Source: Candidatus Anaerofilum excrementigallinarum (GTDB lineage Bacteria > Bacillota > Clostridia > Oscillospirales > Ruminococcaceae). Taken from it: DNA of 38,337 nucleotides. This document shows, one piece after another, positions 7,773-15,185 of the stretch (position 1 is its first letter; each line of letters starts with the position of its first letter). The notes under the pieces are model-generated. The model searched no databases, was not told the DNA's origin, and worked only from the letters and a program-made list of their open reading frames with translations. Both the position numbers and the translations under genes were made by a program. The DNA is taken from positions 1 to 38,337 of the forward strand of contig DXDW01000212.1 of NCBI GenBank assembly GCA_019115305.1, read 5' to 3'.

Positions 7773-8219
7773 CTGGAACCCATTCTTGTAAGCGCTTGTC
7801 TGCTGGGGGTATGCTGCCGGTACGACGGCCGCAGCGTGCCCTGCCAGCCCTTGCTGGATGCCCTGCCCCGGCTGCGGCTGGTGCCGGTGTGCCCCGAGAT
7901 CCTGGGCGGCCTGCCTACGCCCCGCACCCCCAGCGAGCGGCAGGGGGAGCGGGTGGTGTCCAAAACCGGCGCCGACGTCACCGCCGCCTACCAAAAAGGG
8001 GCCGAAGAAGCCCTGCGGCTGGCCCGGCTGTTTGGCTGCCGGAAGGCTCTGCTCAAGGAGCGCAGCCCCAGCTGCGGCCGGGGGCAGATCTACGACGGCA
8101 GCTTTTCCGGCCGCCTGATCCCGGGAGACGGGGTCACCGCCCGGCTGCTGGAGCAGGAGGGCATCGCCGTTTTCGGGGAAAGCCAGCTGCAGCAGCTGCT
8201 GGAAAGGCTGAAAGACTGA
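7773..8219 (+). CDS. DUF523 family protein, apparent CTG start
   Basis: 148 residues, the usual DUF523 length. It contains the conserved motifs SACLLG-x-x-C-RYDG at the N-terminus, CPE-x-LGG-L-TPR-P-x-E near residue 45 and SPSCG near residue 108; the cysteines suggest metal or Fe-S binding, but the function is unknown. Homologues start about three residues before VSACLLG, and here the only codon that fits is CTG at 7773, seven bases after GAGGAGGGA. There is no in-frame ATG, GTG or TTG there; the first in-frame ATG (7836) would delete the first conserved motif. It ends at a terminator (8223-8253). Confidence 0.85.
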   Translation: MEPILVSACLLGVCCRYDGRSVPCQPLLDALPRLRLVPVCPEILGGLPTPRTPSERQGERVVSKTGADVTAAYQKGAEEALRLARLFGCRKALLKERSPSCGRGQIYDGSFSGRLIPGDGVTARLLEQEGIAVFGESQLQQLLERLKD

Positions 8220-8222
8220 ACC

Positions 8223-8253
8223 AAAAGGCGCTCTGCCCCGGAGCGCCTTTTTT
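8223..8253 (+). terminator. Intrinsic terminator after DUF523 gene
   Basis: AAAAGGCGCTC pairs with GAGCGCCTTTT, loop TGCCCCG, followed by a run of T. Confidence 0.92.
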
Positions 8254-8334
8254 CATGCGCAAAACAGCAAAAATTTTCGGCTCCTCTTTGTACAGAATCG
8301 TCAAAAATTGCGACTGTTCAAGGCGGGCGGATGG

Positions 8335-8343
8335 TGCTATAAT
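8335..8343 (+). promoter_or_regulatory. Extended -10 promoter of second MATE gene
   Basis: TGCTATAAT ends 59 bp before the ATG. No clear -35 box. Confidence 0.65.
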
Positions 8344-8402
8344 CTTGCCTTGTAAACTTGGGACTAAAGAAATCGCCTTTGGTCATGAAAGGGGAAGGCA
8401 AC

Positions 8403-9752
8403 ATGGAAAACACCGTACAAAAGCCGCTGCTGCAGACCTCTCTGCTGCGGATGGCCTGGCCCATCTTCATCGAGCTGCTTTTGCAGATGCTGGTGGGCAA
8501 TATCGACCAGATCATGCTCAGCCACTACAACGAAACCGCCGTGGCCGCCGTGGGCAACGCCAACCAGATCATGACCATCCTGATCCTCACTTTTAACGTG
8601 ATCAGTCTGGCCTCCACCATTCTCATCAGCCAGTATCTGGGGGCCGGGGACACCCACAGCGTCAGCCAGATCTACACTTTGTCGGCTCTGGTGAATCTGC
8701 TGGTGAGCCTGGCTTTGTCCTGCGGGCTGTTCTTTCTGGCTCAGCCCATACTGCAGATGATGAAAGCCCCCGCCGAGCTGTGGCCCGAAGCCACCGCCTA
8801 TCTGCGCATCACCGCCCTCAGCCTGCCCTTCCAGGCCCTGATGCTCACCTTCAGCGCCTTTCTGCGGGCCCATGCCCGGATGCTGATCATCATGCTGTCC
8901 ACCGGGTTCATCAATCTGGTAAATATCGTAGGCAACACCGCCTTCATCAACGGCCTGGGCCCCCTGCCCCAGATGGGCGCCGCCGGCGCGGCCCTCTCCA
9001 CCACCATCTGCCGCATCATCGGCATGCTGCTGCTTCTGTGGGCCTTTTACCGGGCGGTGCCGGGGGAAAAGCTGCGGGCTTCTTTGCTGCGCCCCTTCCC
9101 CACCAAGCTGCTGAAACGGCTGCTGGGCATCGGCCTGCCCTCGGGTGGCGAGGGTCTCAGCTACAACCTCTCCCAGGCCGCCAGCCTGGTATTTGTCAAC
9201 ATCATCGGCACCTACGCCGTCACCACCCGGATGTACTCTGCCATGTTCGCCCAGGTGTGCTATATGCTCATCACCGCCGTGGCCCAGGCGGGCCAGATCC
9301 GGGTGGGCTACTGCATCGGCGCCCGGGATTTTGACCGGGCTGTGGAGGAAAACCGCCGCATCCTGCGCACCTTTTTGCCGGTGACGGCGGCCATCGCCGC
9401 GGTGATGTGGCTGTTTGCCGGCCAGCTCTATGGTCTGTTCTCCGCCGATCCCCGGGTCATTGCCCTGGGGCGGCAGGTGCTGCTCATCGAGATCTTTCTG
9501 GAAATCGGCCGCAGCTTCAACATCGTGCTGGTGCGCAACCTCCAGGCGGTGGGAGACGTGCGGTTCCCGGTGCTGGTGGGCATCTGCAGCCAGTGGATCA
9601 TCGGCGTAGGGCTGTGCTACATCTTCGGCATTGTGCTGAACTGGGGCCTGCCCGGCATGTGGCTGGCCTTTGCCCTGGACGAAAACCTCCGGGGCGCCAT
9701 CTTCCTGGTGCGCTGGAAAAAGGGAGACTGGCGCAATATTAAAACCGTCTGA
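8403..9752 (+). CDS. MATE family efflux transporter
   Basis: 449 residues from the ATG at 8403, which follows AAAGGGGAAGG; the frame remains open upstream but has no better start. About 12 transmembrane segments in two halves. The N-terminus LLQTSLLRMAWPIFIELLLQMLVGNIDQIMLSHY has the helix-1 MATE signature (E-x-x-L-Q-x-L-x-G-x-x-D), close to the Firmicute subgroup often annotated as a Na+-driven multidrug pump. The substrate is unknown. It is a single-gene unit with an extended -10 promoter (8335-8343) and a terminator (9768-9800). Confidence 0.92.
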   Translation: MENTVQKPLLQTSLLRMAWPIFIELLLQMLVGNIDQIMLSHYNETAVAAVGNANQIMTILILTFNVISLASTILISQYLGAGDTHSVSQIYTLSALVNLLVSLALSCGLFFLAQPILQMMKAPAELWPEATAYLRITALSLPFQALMLTFSAFLRAHARMLIIMLSTGFINLVNIVGNTAFINGLGPLPQMGAAGAALSTTICRIIGMLLLLWAFYRAVPGEKLRASLLRPFPTKLLKRLLGIGLPSGGEGLSYNLSQAASLVFVNIIGTYAVTTRMYSAMFAQVCYMLITAVAQAGQIRVGYCIGARDFDRAVEENRRILRTFLPVTAAIAAVMWLFAGQLYGLFSADPRVIALGRQVLLIEIFLEIGRSFNIVLVRNLQAVGDVRFPVLVGICSQWIIGVGLCYIFGIVLNWGLPGMWLAFALDENLRGAIFLVRWKKGDWRNIKTV

Positions 9753-9767
9753 CCCGGTATCTGCCAA

Positions 9768-9800
9768 GCCGTTCCGCCTTGTGGCGGGGCGGCTTTTTTT
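9768..9800 (+). terminator. Intrinsic terminator after second MATE gene
   Basis: GCCGTTCCGCC pairs with GGCGGGGCGGC (two G-T pairs) around a TTGT loop and is followed by seven T. Confidence 0.92.
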
Positions 9801-9893
9801 GTTTGCAAAGGGACGTCTCTGCCCGCTATCTGCACAAAATCCCCGGTCAATCCCGCCTTGTATAGCGCAAAAATACAAATTTTGTGGATGTTA

Positions 9894-9922
9894 TTGCAAA
9901 TTTGCCGGCGATAGCGTATACT
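9894..9922 (+). promoter_or_regulatory. glmS promoter
   Basis: TTGCAA, 17-bp spacer, TATACT. The transcript would start near 9929, about 60 bases before the ribozyme cleavage site. Confidence 0.8.
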
Positions 9923-9983
9923 GTAGCATATCCGGCACTGCGCCGTGCGGGAAAACCGAAAGGAGGACAGCAGACAGCATTGC

Positions 9984-10146
9984 ATCAGCGCCTGGCCCTG
10001 CCATGAGCAGGGTGACGAGGTTGGGAGACGCCCCAAACGGGGCGGGTATCGAAAGATTCGGCGGGTACTCCCATGGCTGCATCTCTCCGGCAGTCATTAC
10101 CACGGAAGCAAAACCCGGCAGCAATGCCGGAACAGAGAGCCGTGGA
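9984..10146 (+). ncRNA. glmS_ribozyme: glmS ribozyme (glucosamine-6-phosphate-activated)
   Basis: A self-cleaving leader that uses glucosamine 6-phosphate, the product of GlmS, as cofactor; cleavage leads to loss of the mRNA and so gives feedback control. The core matches the known ribozyme: GCGCC at 9988-9992 with cleavage expected before G9988; P1 hairpin CCCTG/CAGGG (9996-10012) followed by TGACGAGG; P2 arms TGGGAG (10022) and CTCCCA (10069); then TATCGAAAGATTCGGCGG, P3 GGCTGC/GCAGTC (10075-10095), and a P4 domain closed by CCACGG/CCGTGG (10100-10145) with an inner CCGGC hairpin. An extra GC-rich stem-loop at 10029-10045 sits inside P2. Identification is by comparison with the remembered consensus. 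Confidence 0.93.
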
Positions 10147-10228
10147 AACGGAGACATCTATTTCACGCAGCGCGGGCGCAAGCGCGGCGGCTATGCACAC
10201 GGCATTGCTGTGCGCCGGGCCCGGCAGG

Positions 10229-10270
10229 GGCTCCCTGACCTTTGGAAAGGCGGGAGCTTTGTTTGCTGTT
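10229..10270 (+). promoter_or_regulatory. Terminator-like hairpin between ribozyme and glmS
   Basis: GCTCCC (10230-10235) and GGGAGC (10252-10257) enclose a second stem CCTTT/AAAGG and are followed by TTTGTTTGCTGTT. It resembles a weak intrinsic terminator about 30 bases before the glmS ribosome binding site. Whether it acts as an attenuator or an mRNA stabiliser is not known. Confidence 0.45.
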
Positions 10271-10298
10271 GCCCTTTTCAAAGAAGGAGACAGAAACT

Positions 10299-12122
10299 AT
10301 GTGTGGAATTATCGGATATTCGGGCTATCGCGCCTGTTTGCATGTATTGCTGGAAGGTCTGGAAAAGCTGGAATACCGGGGCTATGACTCCGCCGGCGTG
10401 GCGGTGCTGGCCGCGGAGGGCATCCAGGCCCGCAAGGCCCAGGGACGGCTTTCGGCTCTGGAAAAGCTGCTGGAGACCAGCCCTCTGCCCGCCGCCGACT
10501 GCGGTATCGGGCACACCCGCTGGGCCACCCACGGAGCTCCCAGCGACCGCAACAGCCATCCCCACTGCACCCCGCATCTGGCGGTGGTGCACAACGGCAT
10601 CGTGGAAAACTACGCCGCTTTGCGCACCGAGCTGAAGAGGCAGGGGGTGGAATTCATCACCGAAACCGACACCGAGGTGCTGGCCCAGCTGCTGGAAAGC
10701 TGCTACCAGCGCACCGGGGAACCCCTGGCCGCTTTGCAGGCCATGGCCGCCCGGGTAGAGGGCAGCTACGGCCTGGCGGTGCTGTTCTGCGACCGGCCCG
10801 GCCAGGTGTATCTGGCCCGGCGGCACAGCCCGCTGATCGTGGGATACGGAGAAAAAGAGTGCTTTGTGGCCAGCGACATCCCCGCCCTGCTGCCCTACAC
10901 CAAGGAGTACGCGGTGCTGGACGAGGAGGAGATGGCCCTGTTGGACCACGGCCGGGTGGAGGTGTACGATCCCCAGGGCCGTCCGGTGGAAAAGGAGCAT
11001 CTCACCGCCCAGCTGCCGGCCCAGGCCGCCGACAAGGGCAGCTGGCCCCACTTTATGCTCAAGGAGATCTTCGAGCAGCCCCAGGTGCTGCAGGACACCC
11101 TGAGCACCTATGTGGCCGACGATCTGCCCAACCTGGCCCCCGCCCTGCCCGACAAGCTGCTGCAAAATCTGGGCACGGTGCATCTGGTGGGCTGCGGCAC
11201 CGCCATGCACGCCTGCATGGTGGGCAAAACTGCCATCGAGTCTTTGGCCCGGGTACCCGCCCAGGTGGAGGTGGCCAGTGAGTTCCGCTACCGGGACCCC
11301 ATCCTCCTGCCGGGAGATCTGGTTGTCACCGTGAGCCAGTCGGGTGAGACCAGCGACACCCTGGCCGCCCTGCAGCTGGCCAAAGAGCGGGGCATCCCCA
11401 CTCTGGCCATCGTCAACGTCCCCGGCTCCTCGCTGGCCCGGGCGGCGGACATGGTGCTCTACACCCAGGCCGGGCCCGAGATCGCCGTGGCCAGCACCAA
11501 GGCATACAGCGTCCAGCTGGCGGTGCTCTACCTCATCGCCATCCGCATGGCCTGGGCCCGCAAGGCTCTGCCCGATGCCCGCTGCCGCCAGCTCACCCGG
11601 GCGCTCTGCGCCATTCCCGCCATGCAGCAGCCCCTGCTGGGCAAAGCCGAGGAGATGAAGATGGCCGCCCAGGCCCTGCAGAACGCCAGCGATCTGTTCT
11701 TTGTGGGCCGGGGAATGGACTATTCCCTCTCCCTGGAGGGCAGCCTGAAGCTGAAGGAGATCAGCTATATCCACAGCGAGGCCTACGCCGCCGGCGAGCT
11801 CAAGCACGGCACCATTTCTCTTGTCACCGACGGCACCCCCATTGTGGCCCTGGCCACCCAGAGCGCCGTCTACGAAAAGACCCTGAGCAACGTCAAGGAG
11901 GCCCGCGCCCGGGGCGCCCGGGTGCTGCTGCTCTGCAGCCAGAACGCCCCGGTCCCCGACGCCTTGGCCGACGAGGTGGTGCGGCTGCCCCAGTGCGAAG
12001 AGCTGCTGACTCCCCTGCTCACCATCCTGCCTTTGCAGCTGCTGGCCTACTACGCCAGTGTGCTCCGGGGCTGTGATGTAGACCGTCCCCGCAACCTGGC
12101 CAAAAGTGTGACGGTGGAATGA
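10299..12122 (+). CDS. glmS: Glutamine--fructose-6-phosphate aminotransferase
   Basis: 607 residues, the standard length. It makes glucosamine 6-phosphate from fructose 6-phosphate and glutamine, the entry to peptidoglycan amino-sugar synthesis. After removal of Met the N-terminal Cys is the glutaminase nucleophile (MCGIIGYSG). The type II glutamine amidotransferase domain spans about 1-220, including GHTRWATHG and NGIVENY. Two SIS sugar-isomerase domains follow (about 275-420 and 445-600), with CGTAMHA, SQSGETSDT and the C-terminal AKSVTVE. The ATG at 10299 follows AAGAAGGAG. It stands alone behind its own promoter and ribozyme and ends at the terminator 12131-12183. Confidence 0.97.
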   Translation: MCGIIGYSGYRACLHVLLEGLEKLEYRGYDSAGVAVLAAEGIQARKAQGRLSALEKLLETSPLPAADCGIGHTRWATHGAPSDRNSHPHCTPHLAVVHNGIVENYAALRTELKRQGVEFITETDTEVLAQLLESCYQRTGEPLAALQAMAARVEGSYGLAVLFCDRPGQVYLARRHSPLIVGYGEKECFVASDIPALLPYTKEYAVLDEEEMALLDHGRVEVYDPQGRPVEKEHLTAQLPAQAADKGSWPHFMLKEIFEQPQVLQDTLSTYVADDLPNLAPALPDKLLQNLGTVHLVGCGTAMHACMVGKTAIESLARVPAQVEVASEFRYRDPILLPGDLVVTVSQSGETSDTLAALQLAKERGIPTLAIVNVPGSSLARAADMVLYTQAGPEIAVASTKAYSVQLAVLYLIAIRMAWARKALPDARCRQLTRALCAIPAMQQPLLGKAEEMKMAAQALQNASDLFFVGRGMDYSLSLEGSLKLKEISYIHSEAYAAGELKHGTISLVTDGTPIVALATQSAVYEKTLSNVKEARARGARVLLLCSQNAPVPDALADEVVRLPQCEELLTPLLTILPLQLLAYYASVLRGCDVDRPRNLAKSVTVE

Positions 12123-12130
12123 TCCCCTAC

Positions 12131-12183
12131 AAAAAAATCCGCCCGTCCGGCAGTGCGCGCTGCACCGCCGGGCGGGCGTTTTT
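12131..12183. terminator. Bidirectional terminator, glmS / membrane protein
   Basis: An 11-bp stem (12141-12151 with 12167-12177, one G-T pair), with seven A before and five T after. It separates the convergent glmS and GT-C-like genes. Confidence 0.92.
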
Positions 12184-12202
12184 GTTGGATATGCGGGGCA
12201 GT

Positions 12203-14269
12203 TCAGGGCACCAGATACACCGCCACACTGTTGTTTTCGTAGGCGGGGGCAAGGCCGCTGGGAGCTTCACCCGGCCAGTTCTTGGCCCAGATCAGCAGAT
12301 CGATGCCCTCGGCGTTGCAGAGCTGCTCCAATTGGGCCGGATCGGTGTCGGCGCTGAACAGGGTGTCGTTGGTCTGCCGCCGGTGCTCCACCGTGGCGGC
12401 GTCCACCCCCATGTTGGAGATGGCATAGGTCCACCCCTCCATATACCCCTGGCGGTCGGCCAGGGCGCTGTACAGGCTGGAGATGCCATCGATGCGGTCG
12501 GGGGTGCTGCTGGTGCGGTTGGTGGCAAACACCGCGTCGGCGGGGGTGTTCTGCTGCACCCACACCGCCGCGGCCTCGTCGTCGGCGGTGGCGTTGGAGG
12601 CGGTCTCAATGGGGTCTGTGAGTCCCAGAGTAGCCGCCAGCTGGGCCGCGCCGCTGCCGCCGTATACCCCCACCATAAACAAGGTGGTGCAGGCCCCCAC
12701 CCCGGCGCAGACCAGGGCCACCGGCCGCAGCAGCCCCGGCTTTTTCAGCCTGTCCAGCTGCTCCACCCCCAGCAAGGTCATGCAGACCATAGCCAGCAGG
12801 GCAAAATAGATCTGGCTGGAATTGGGATGCCAGAACAGATGATAGGCCAGCAGACCCCCGGCCACGGCGCCGTGGGCCACGATATGGCCGGCGTCCAGCT
12901 TGAACAGCCCCCGGATGGCCCCGGGCAAACTGCACAGCCACAGGAAAAACTGGAAGGGCAGCATGCAGAAGGCGTTGGCGATGCCCATACAGACCAGCCA
13001 GACATAGCCGGAAATGGGCAGATGGGCGCAGAGCCAGTCAGCCAGGGGGGAAAGCACCCGGTAGGGCAGCGAGTTCTCCATGGCGTAGATGGAGAAGATC
13101 ATGCTGCTGTTGGCGCCCGAGGCATAGAGGAACTGGTAGATGCCGAAAAACACCAGCCCGGTGCCCGCCAGGCAGAACAGCGCCCGGCCGTAGCGGGGCT
13201 TCTGGAACAAAAGGACAATGACCATAGTGATGGCCATACTGCAGAGCATAATGGCGGCCTGGGGCCCCTTGGAAAAGCTGAACAGCACAAAGCTGCCGAA
13301 GTAGGCGCCGAAAAATACCGGCCCCACGGCGAATTTTTTCCGGGCCATGGTGGTGAACAGGGCCAGCCAGATGGAGAAAAAGATCACCGCCGTGGCCTGG
13401 GAGTTGATATTGGTGACCAGATGTTTCAGCAAGGTGTTGCCGAACACGCTCTCCTTTTGGCCCACAATGCCCCACATGCTGGCGCACTGAAAGCCGAACA
13501 GCACCACCGGCAGGGCCAGGGCCTTTTTGCGGTCGTCCCGGTAAAAGCAGCGGCCCAGGCAGTAGAGGGCGGCCAGTTCCCCGGCCAGGAACACCGGCCC
13601 CGAGAAAAAGACGAAGATGTCGTAGCTTTCGGCTCCGCTGAGGATGGCCAGCGCCCCGGTGAGCAGCTCGGTGAGGTAGTGGTAGGAAAACCGCACATTG
13701 TCAAACCGGATATCCTCGGGAGGAAAGGCGTGCTGGAAGGCGTTGCCGTTGCCGATATTCCACAGCAGGTCCCGGCTGATGTCCACGCTGCCGGCGGCGG
13801 CGGGATGGGGATTTTCGGCGCTCATCAAAAGGGCAAACAGCAGACAAAGCACGCCCCACAGCAGGGCCAGATTGGCCAATATCCCCTTTTGCCGGTCCGA
13901 AAGCCGGGGCATGCCCCGGCGGCCCTGCCACAGCTGGGCCACAAAGGCCAATCCCACCGCGGCGGGCACCAGGCGCAGCAGCCAGAGCTGCCCCAGCCGC
14001 ACCGCAAAGCAGTAGACCACCGCCAGAAAGCCGCTGCCGTAGAGAATGGTGAGCAGCGGTTCCAGCCCCATTCCCTTGGGGCCGAAATTGCGGGCGAAAA
14101 AGGCCCCGGGCAGCACCAGATACAAAGCCACGCAGCCGAAATAGGCCGCCATGGCGGGCAGGCTGGCGCCTCCGGCCCAGGCGACAAACAGATAGACAGC
14201 CAGGCAGAGCAGACAGACGATCTGCCGCCAGCCCGGTCTGGGACGGGCGGAAAGGGAAATATGAGGCAT
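12203..14269 (-). CDS. Large polytopic membrane protein, GT-C glycosyltransferase-like
   Basis: 688 residues from the ATG at 14269 (AAGGAGG nine bases upstream); the frame is open further but those codons lie in terminator and greA sequence. It has about 13-14 transmembrane segments over residues 18-555 and a C-terminal domain of about 130 residues on the far side of the membrane. That domain begins AAAVWVQQNTPADAVFATNR and ends NNSVAVYLVP, the pattern seen in GT-C type lipid-linked sugar transferases and related YfhO/DUF2298-like proteins. The long loop after the fourth or fifth helix contains DNVRFSYHYLTELLTGA, similar to the acidic first loop of that fold. Donor and acceptor are unknown, and the family call is inference. 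Own promoter (14328-14336). Confidence 0.72.
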   Translation of the reverse strand: MPHISLSARPRPGWRQIVCLLCLAVYLFVAWAGGASLPAMAAYFGCVALYLVLPGAFFARNFGPKGMGLEPLLTILYGSGFLAVVYCFAVRLGQLWLLRLVPAAVGLAFVAQLWQGRRGMPRLSDRQKGILANLALLWGVLCLLFALLMSAENPHPAAAGSVDISRDLLWNIGNGNAFQHAFPPEDIRFDNVRFSYHYLTELLTGALAILSGAESYDIFVFFSGPVFLAGELAALYCLGRCFYRDDRKKALALPVVLFGFQCASMWGIVGQKESVFGNTLLKHLVTNINSQATAVIFFSIWLALFTTMARKKFAVGPVFFGAYFGSFVLFSFSKGPQAAIMLCSMAITMVIVLLFQKPRYGRALFCLAGTGLVFFGIYQFLYASGANSSMIFSIYAMENSLPYRVLSPLADWLCAHLPISGYVWLVCMGIANAFCMLPFQFFLWLCSLPGAIRGLFKLDAGHIVAHGAVAGGLLAYHLFWHPNSSQIYFALLAMVCMTLLGVEQLDRLKKPGLLRPVALVCAGVGACTTLFMVGVYGGSGAAQLAATLGLTDPIETASNATADDEAAAVWVQQNTPADAVFATNRTSSTPDRIDGISSLYSALADRQGYMEGWTYAISNMGVDAATVEHRRQTNDTLFSADTDPAQLEQLCNAEGIDLLIWAKNWPGEAPSGLAPAYENNSVAVYLVP

Positions 14270-14325
14270 GGGCAGTTCCTCCTTGTCCGCCGGTACAAGG
14301 CGGCGGATGTGGGTGTGATTTATTC

Positions 14326-14397
14326 TGATTATACCATGAAGGGGCCGCGGAATGATAGAATCCGCCATTCTTTTTCGGCTGCTCCTTTTCGGGGCAG
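14326..14397 (-). repeat. Inverted third copy of the promoter-associated repeat
   Basis: Read on the minus strand this matches 80-147: 22 of 23 bases agree over the GGxGCAGCCGAAAAAGAATGGCG block, then a variable segment follows, then CTTCATGGTATAAT. In both places the repeat ends in the extended -10 box of the next gene. Confidence 0.72.
14328..14336 (-). promoter_or_regulatory. Extended -10 promoter of the GT-C-like gene
   Basis: TGGTATAAT on the minus strand, about 60 bp before the start codon, supplied by the end of the dispersed repeat. Confidence 0.7.
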
Positions 14398-14437
14398 CAA
14401 AAAAGCCGGGCCCCGCCTTGCGGCAAAGGGCCCGGCT
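14398..14437 (-). terminator. greA terminator
   Basis: AGCCGGGCCC pairs with GGGCCCGGCT (14404-14413 with 14428-14437); on the minus strand it is followed by six T. It overlaps the start of the dispersed repeat. Confidence 0.92.
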
Positions 14438-14465
14438 GCCGGCAGATCGCCGGCAAAGCGTCCTT

Positions 14466-14948
14466 TTACATGGAACGGCCAACCTGCAGCACCCGGTACT
14501 GGATGGTGGCGCCGTTGGGCAAAGTGATGTCGGCCACGTCGCCGGCGTGCTTGCCCAGCAGGGCGGCGCCCACGGGGCTCTCATCGCTCAGCTTGCCGTG
14601 CAGGGGATCGGCCTCGGTGGAACCGGTGATGGTGTATTCCTCCACCACGCCTTCCTCGTCCTGCACCTTGACAACGCTGCCCATCATGATGGTGTCGGCA
14701 GAGATCTCGTCCTCATCCAGCACCCGCACCCGCTTCAGCATGGCTTCCAGCTGGGCAATGCGGCTCTCGATGAAGCCCTGCTCGTTCTTGGCTTCGTCGT
14801 ACTCGCTGTTTTCCGAAAGGTCGCCAAAACCACGGGCAACCTTGATCTTTTCAGCAACTTCCTTGCGCTTGACGGTCTTCAGATCTTCCAGCTCGGCTTC
14901 CAGGGCAGCCAGGCCGGCATGGGTAACTACGATTTCTTTGTTATTCAA
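14466..14948 (-). CDS. greA: Transcription elongation factor GreA
   Basis: 160 residues. It rescues backtracked RNA polymerase by stimulating cleavage of the nascent RNA. Residues 1-76 form the coiled-coil that enters the secondary channel, with the tip acids Asp43 and Glu46 in [18 protein letters not shown]. Residues 80-158 form the FKBP-like domain ([16 protein letters not shown]). The start codon is TTG at 14948 behind GAGGAGAGAG; no ATG fits the conserved N-terminus ([19 protein letters not shown]). It has its own perfect-consensus promoter and terminator, which implies high constitutive expression. Confidence 0.96.
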   Translation of the reverse strand: MNNKEIVVTHAGLAALEAELEDLKTVKRKEVAEKIKVARGFGDLSENSEYDEAKNEQGFIESRIAQLEAMLKRVRVLDEDEISADTIMMGSVVKVQDEEGVVEEYTITGSTEADPLHGKLSDESPVGAALLGKHAGDVADITLPNGATIQYRVLQVGRSM

Positions 14949-15023
14949 GGCGTCTCTCTCCTCAATCTGCTCTGCTTTTTACTGGAAAAGGCGCCGCAAA
15001 GCGCCCTTCCCCTTAATTTGTTT

Positions 15024-15052
15024 ATTATACGATTCACGGCGGGGTCTGTCAA
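15024..15052 (-). promoter_or_regulatory. greA promoter, full sigma-A consensus
   Basis: TTGACA, 17-bp spacer, TATAAT on the minus strand. The transcript has a leader of about 70 bases containing a GC-rich hairpin near 14990-15012. Confidence 0.92.
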
Positions 15053-15118
15053 GCCGGCCCGGGCGTATTTGACCCGAACCGCCCATTGTTCACAAATTGT
15101 TCGCTTTTGTCCGGGGCA

Positions 15119-15151
15119 TAAAAAGCGACCTCCGCGCACACAGCGCGGAGG
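15119..15151 (-). terminator. Terminator of EF-G paralogue
   Basis: CCTCCGCGC pairs with GCGCGGAGG around a five-base loop; the minus strand continues TCGCTTTTTATG. Confidence 0.9.
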
Positions 15152-15185
15152 CCGCAGAAAATCTGCCTGCTGCAGCCAAAACTCT

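Noticed and set aside
12119-14527. Plus-strand open frame of 802 codons
   Set aside because: Antisense shadow of the GT-C-like membrane protein, with Gln/His/Gly-rich low-complexity translation.
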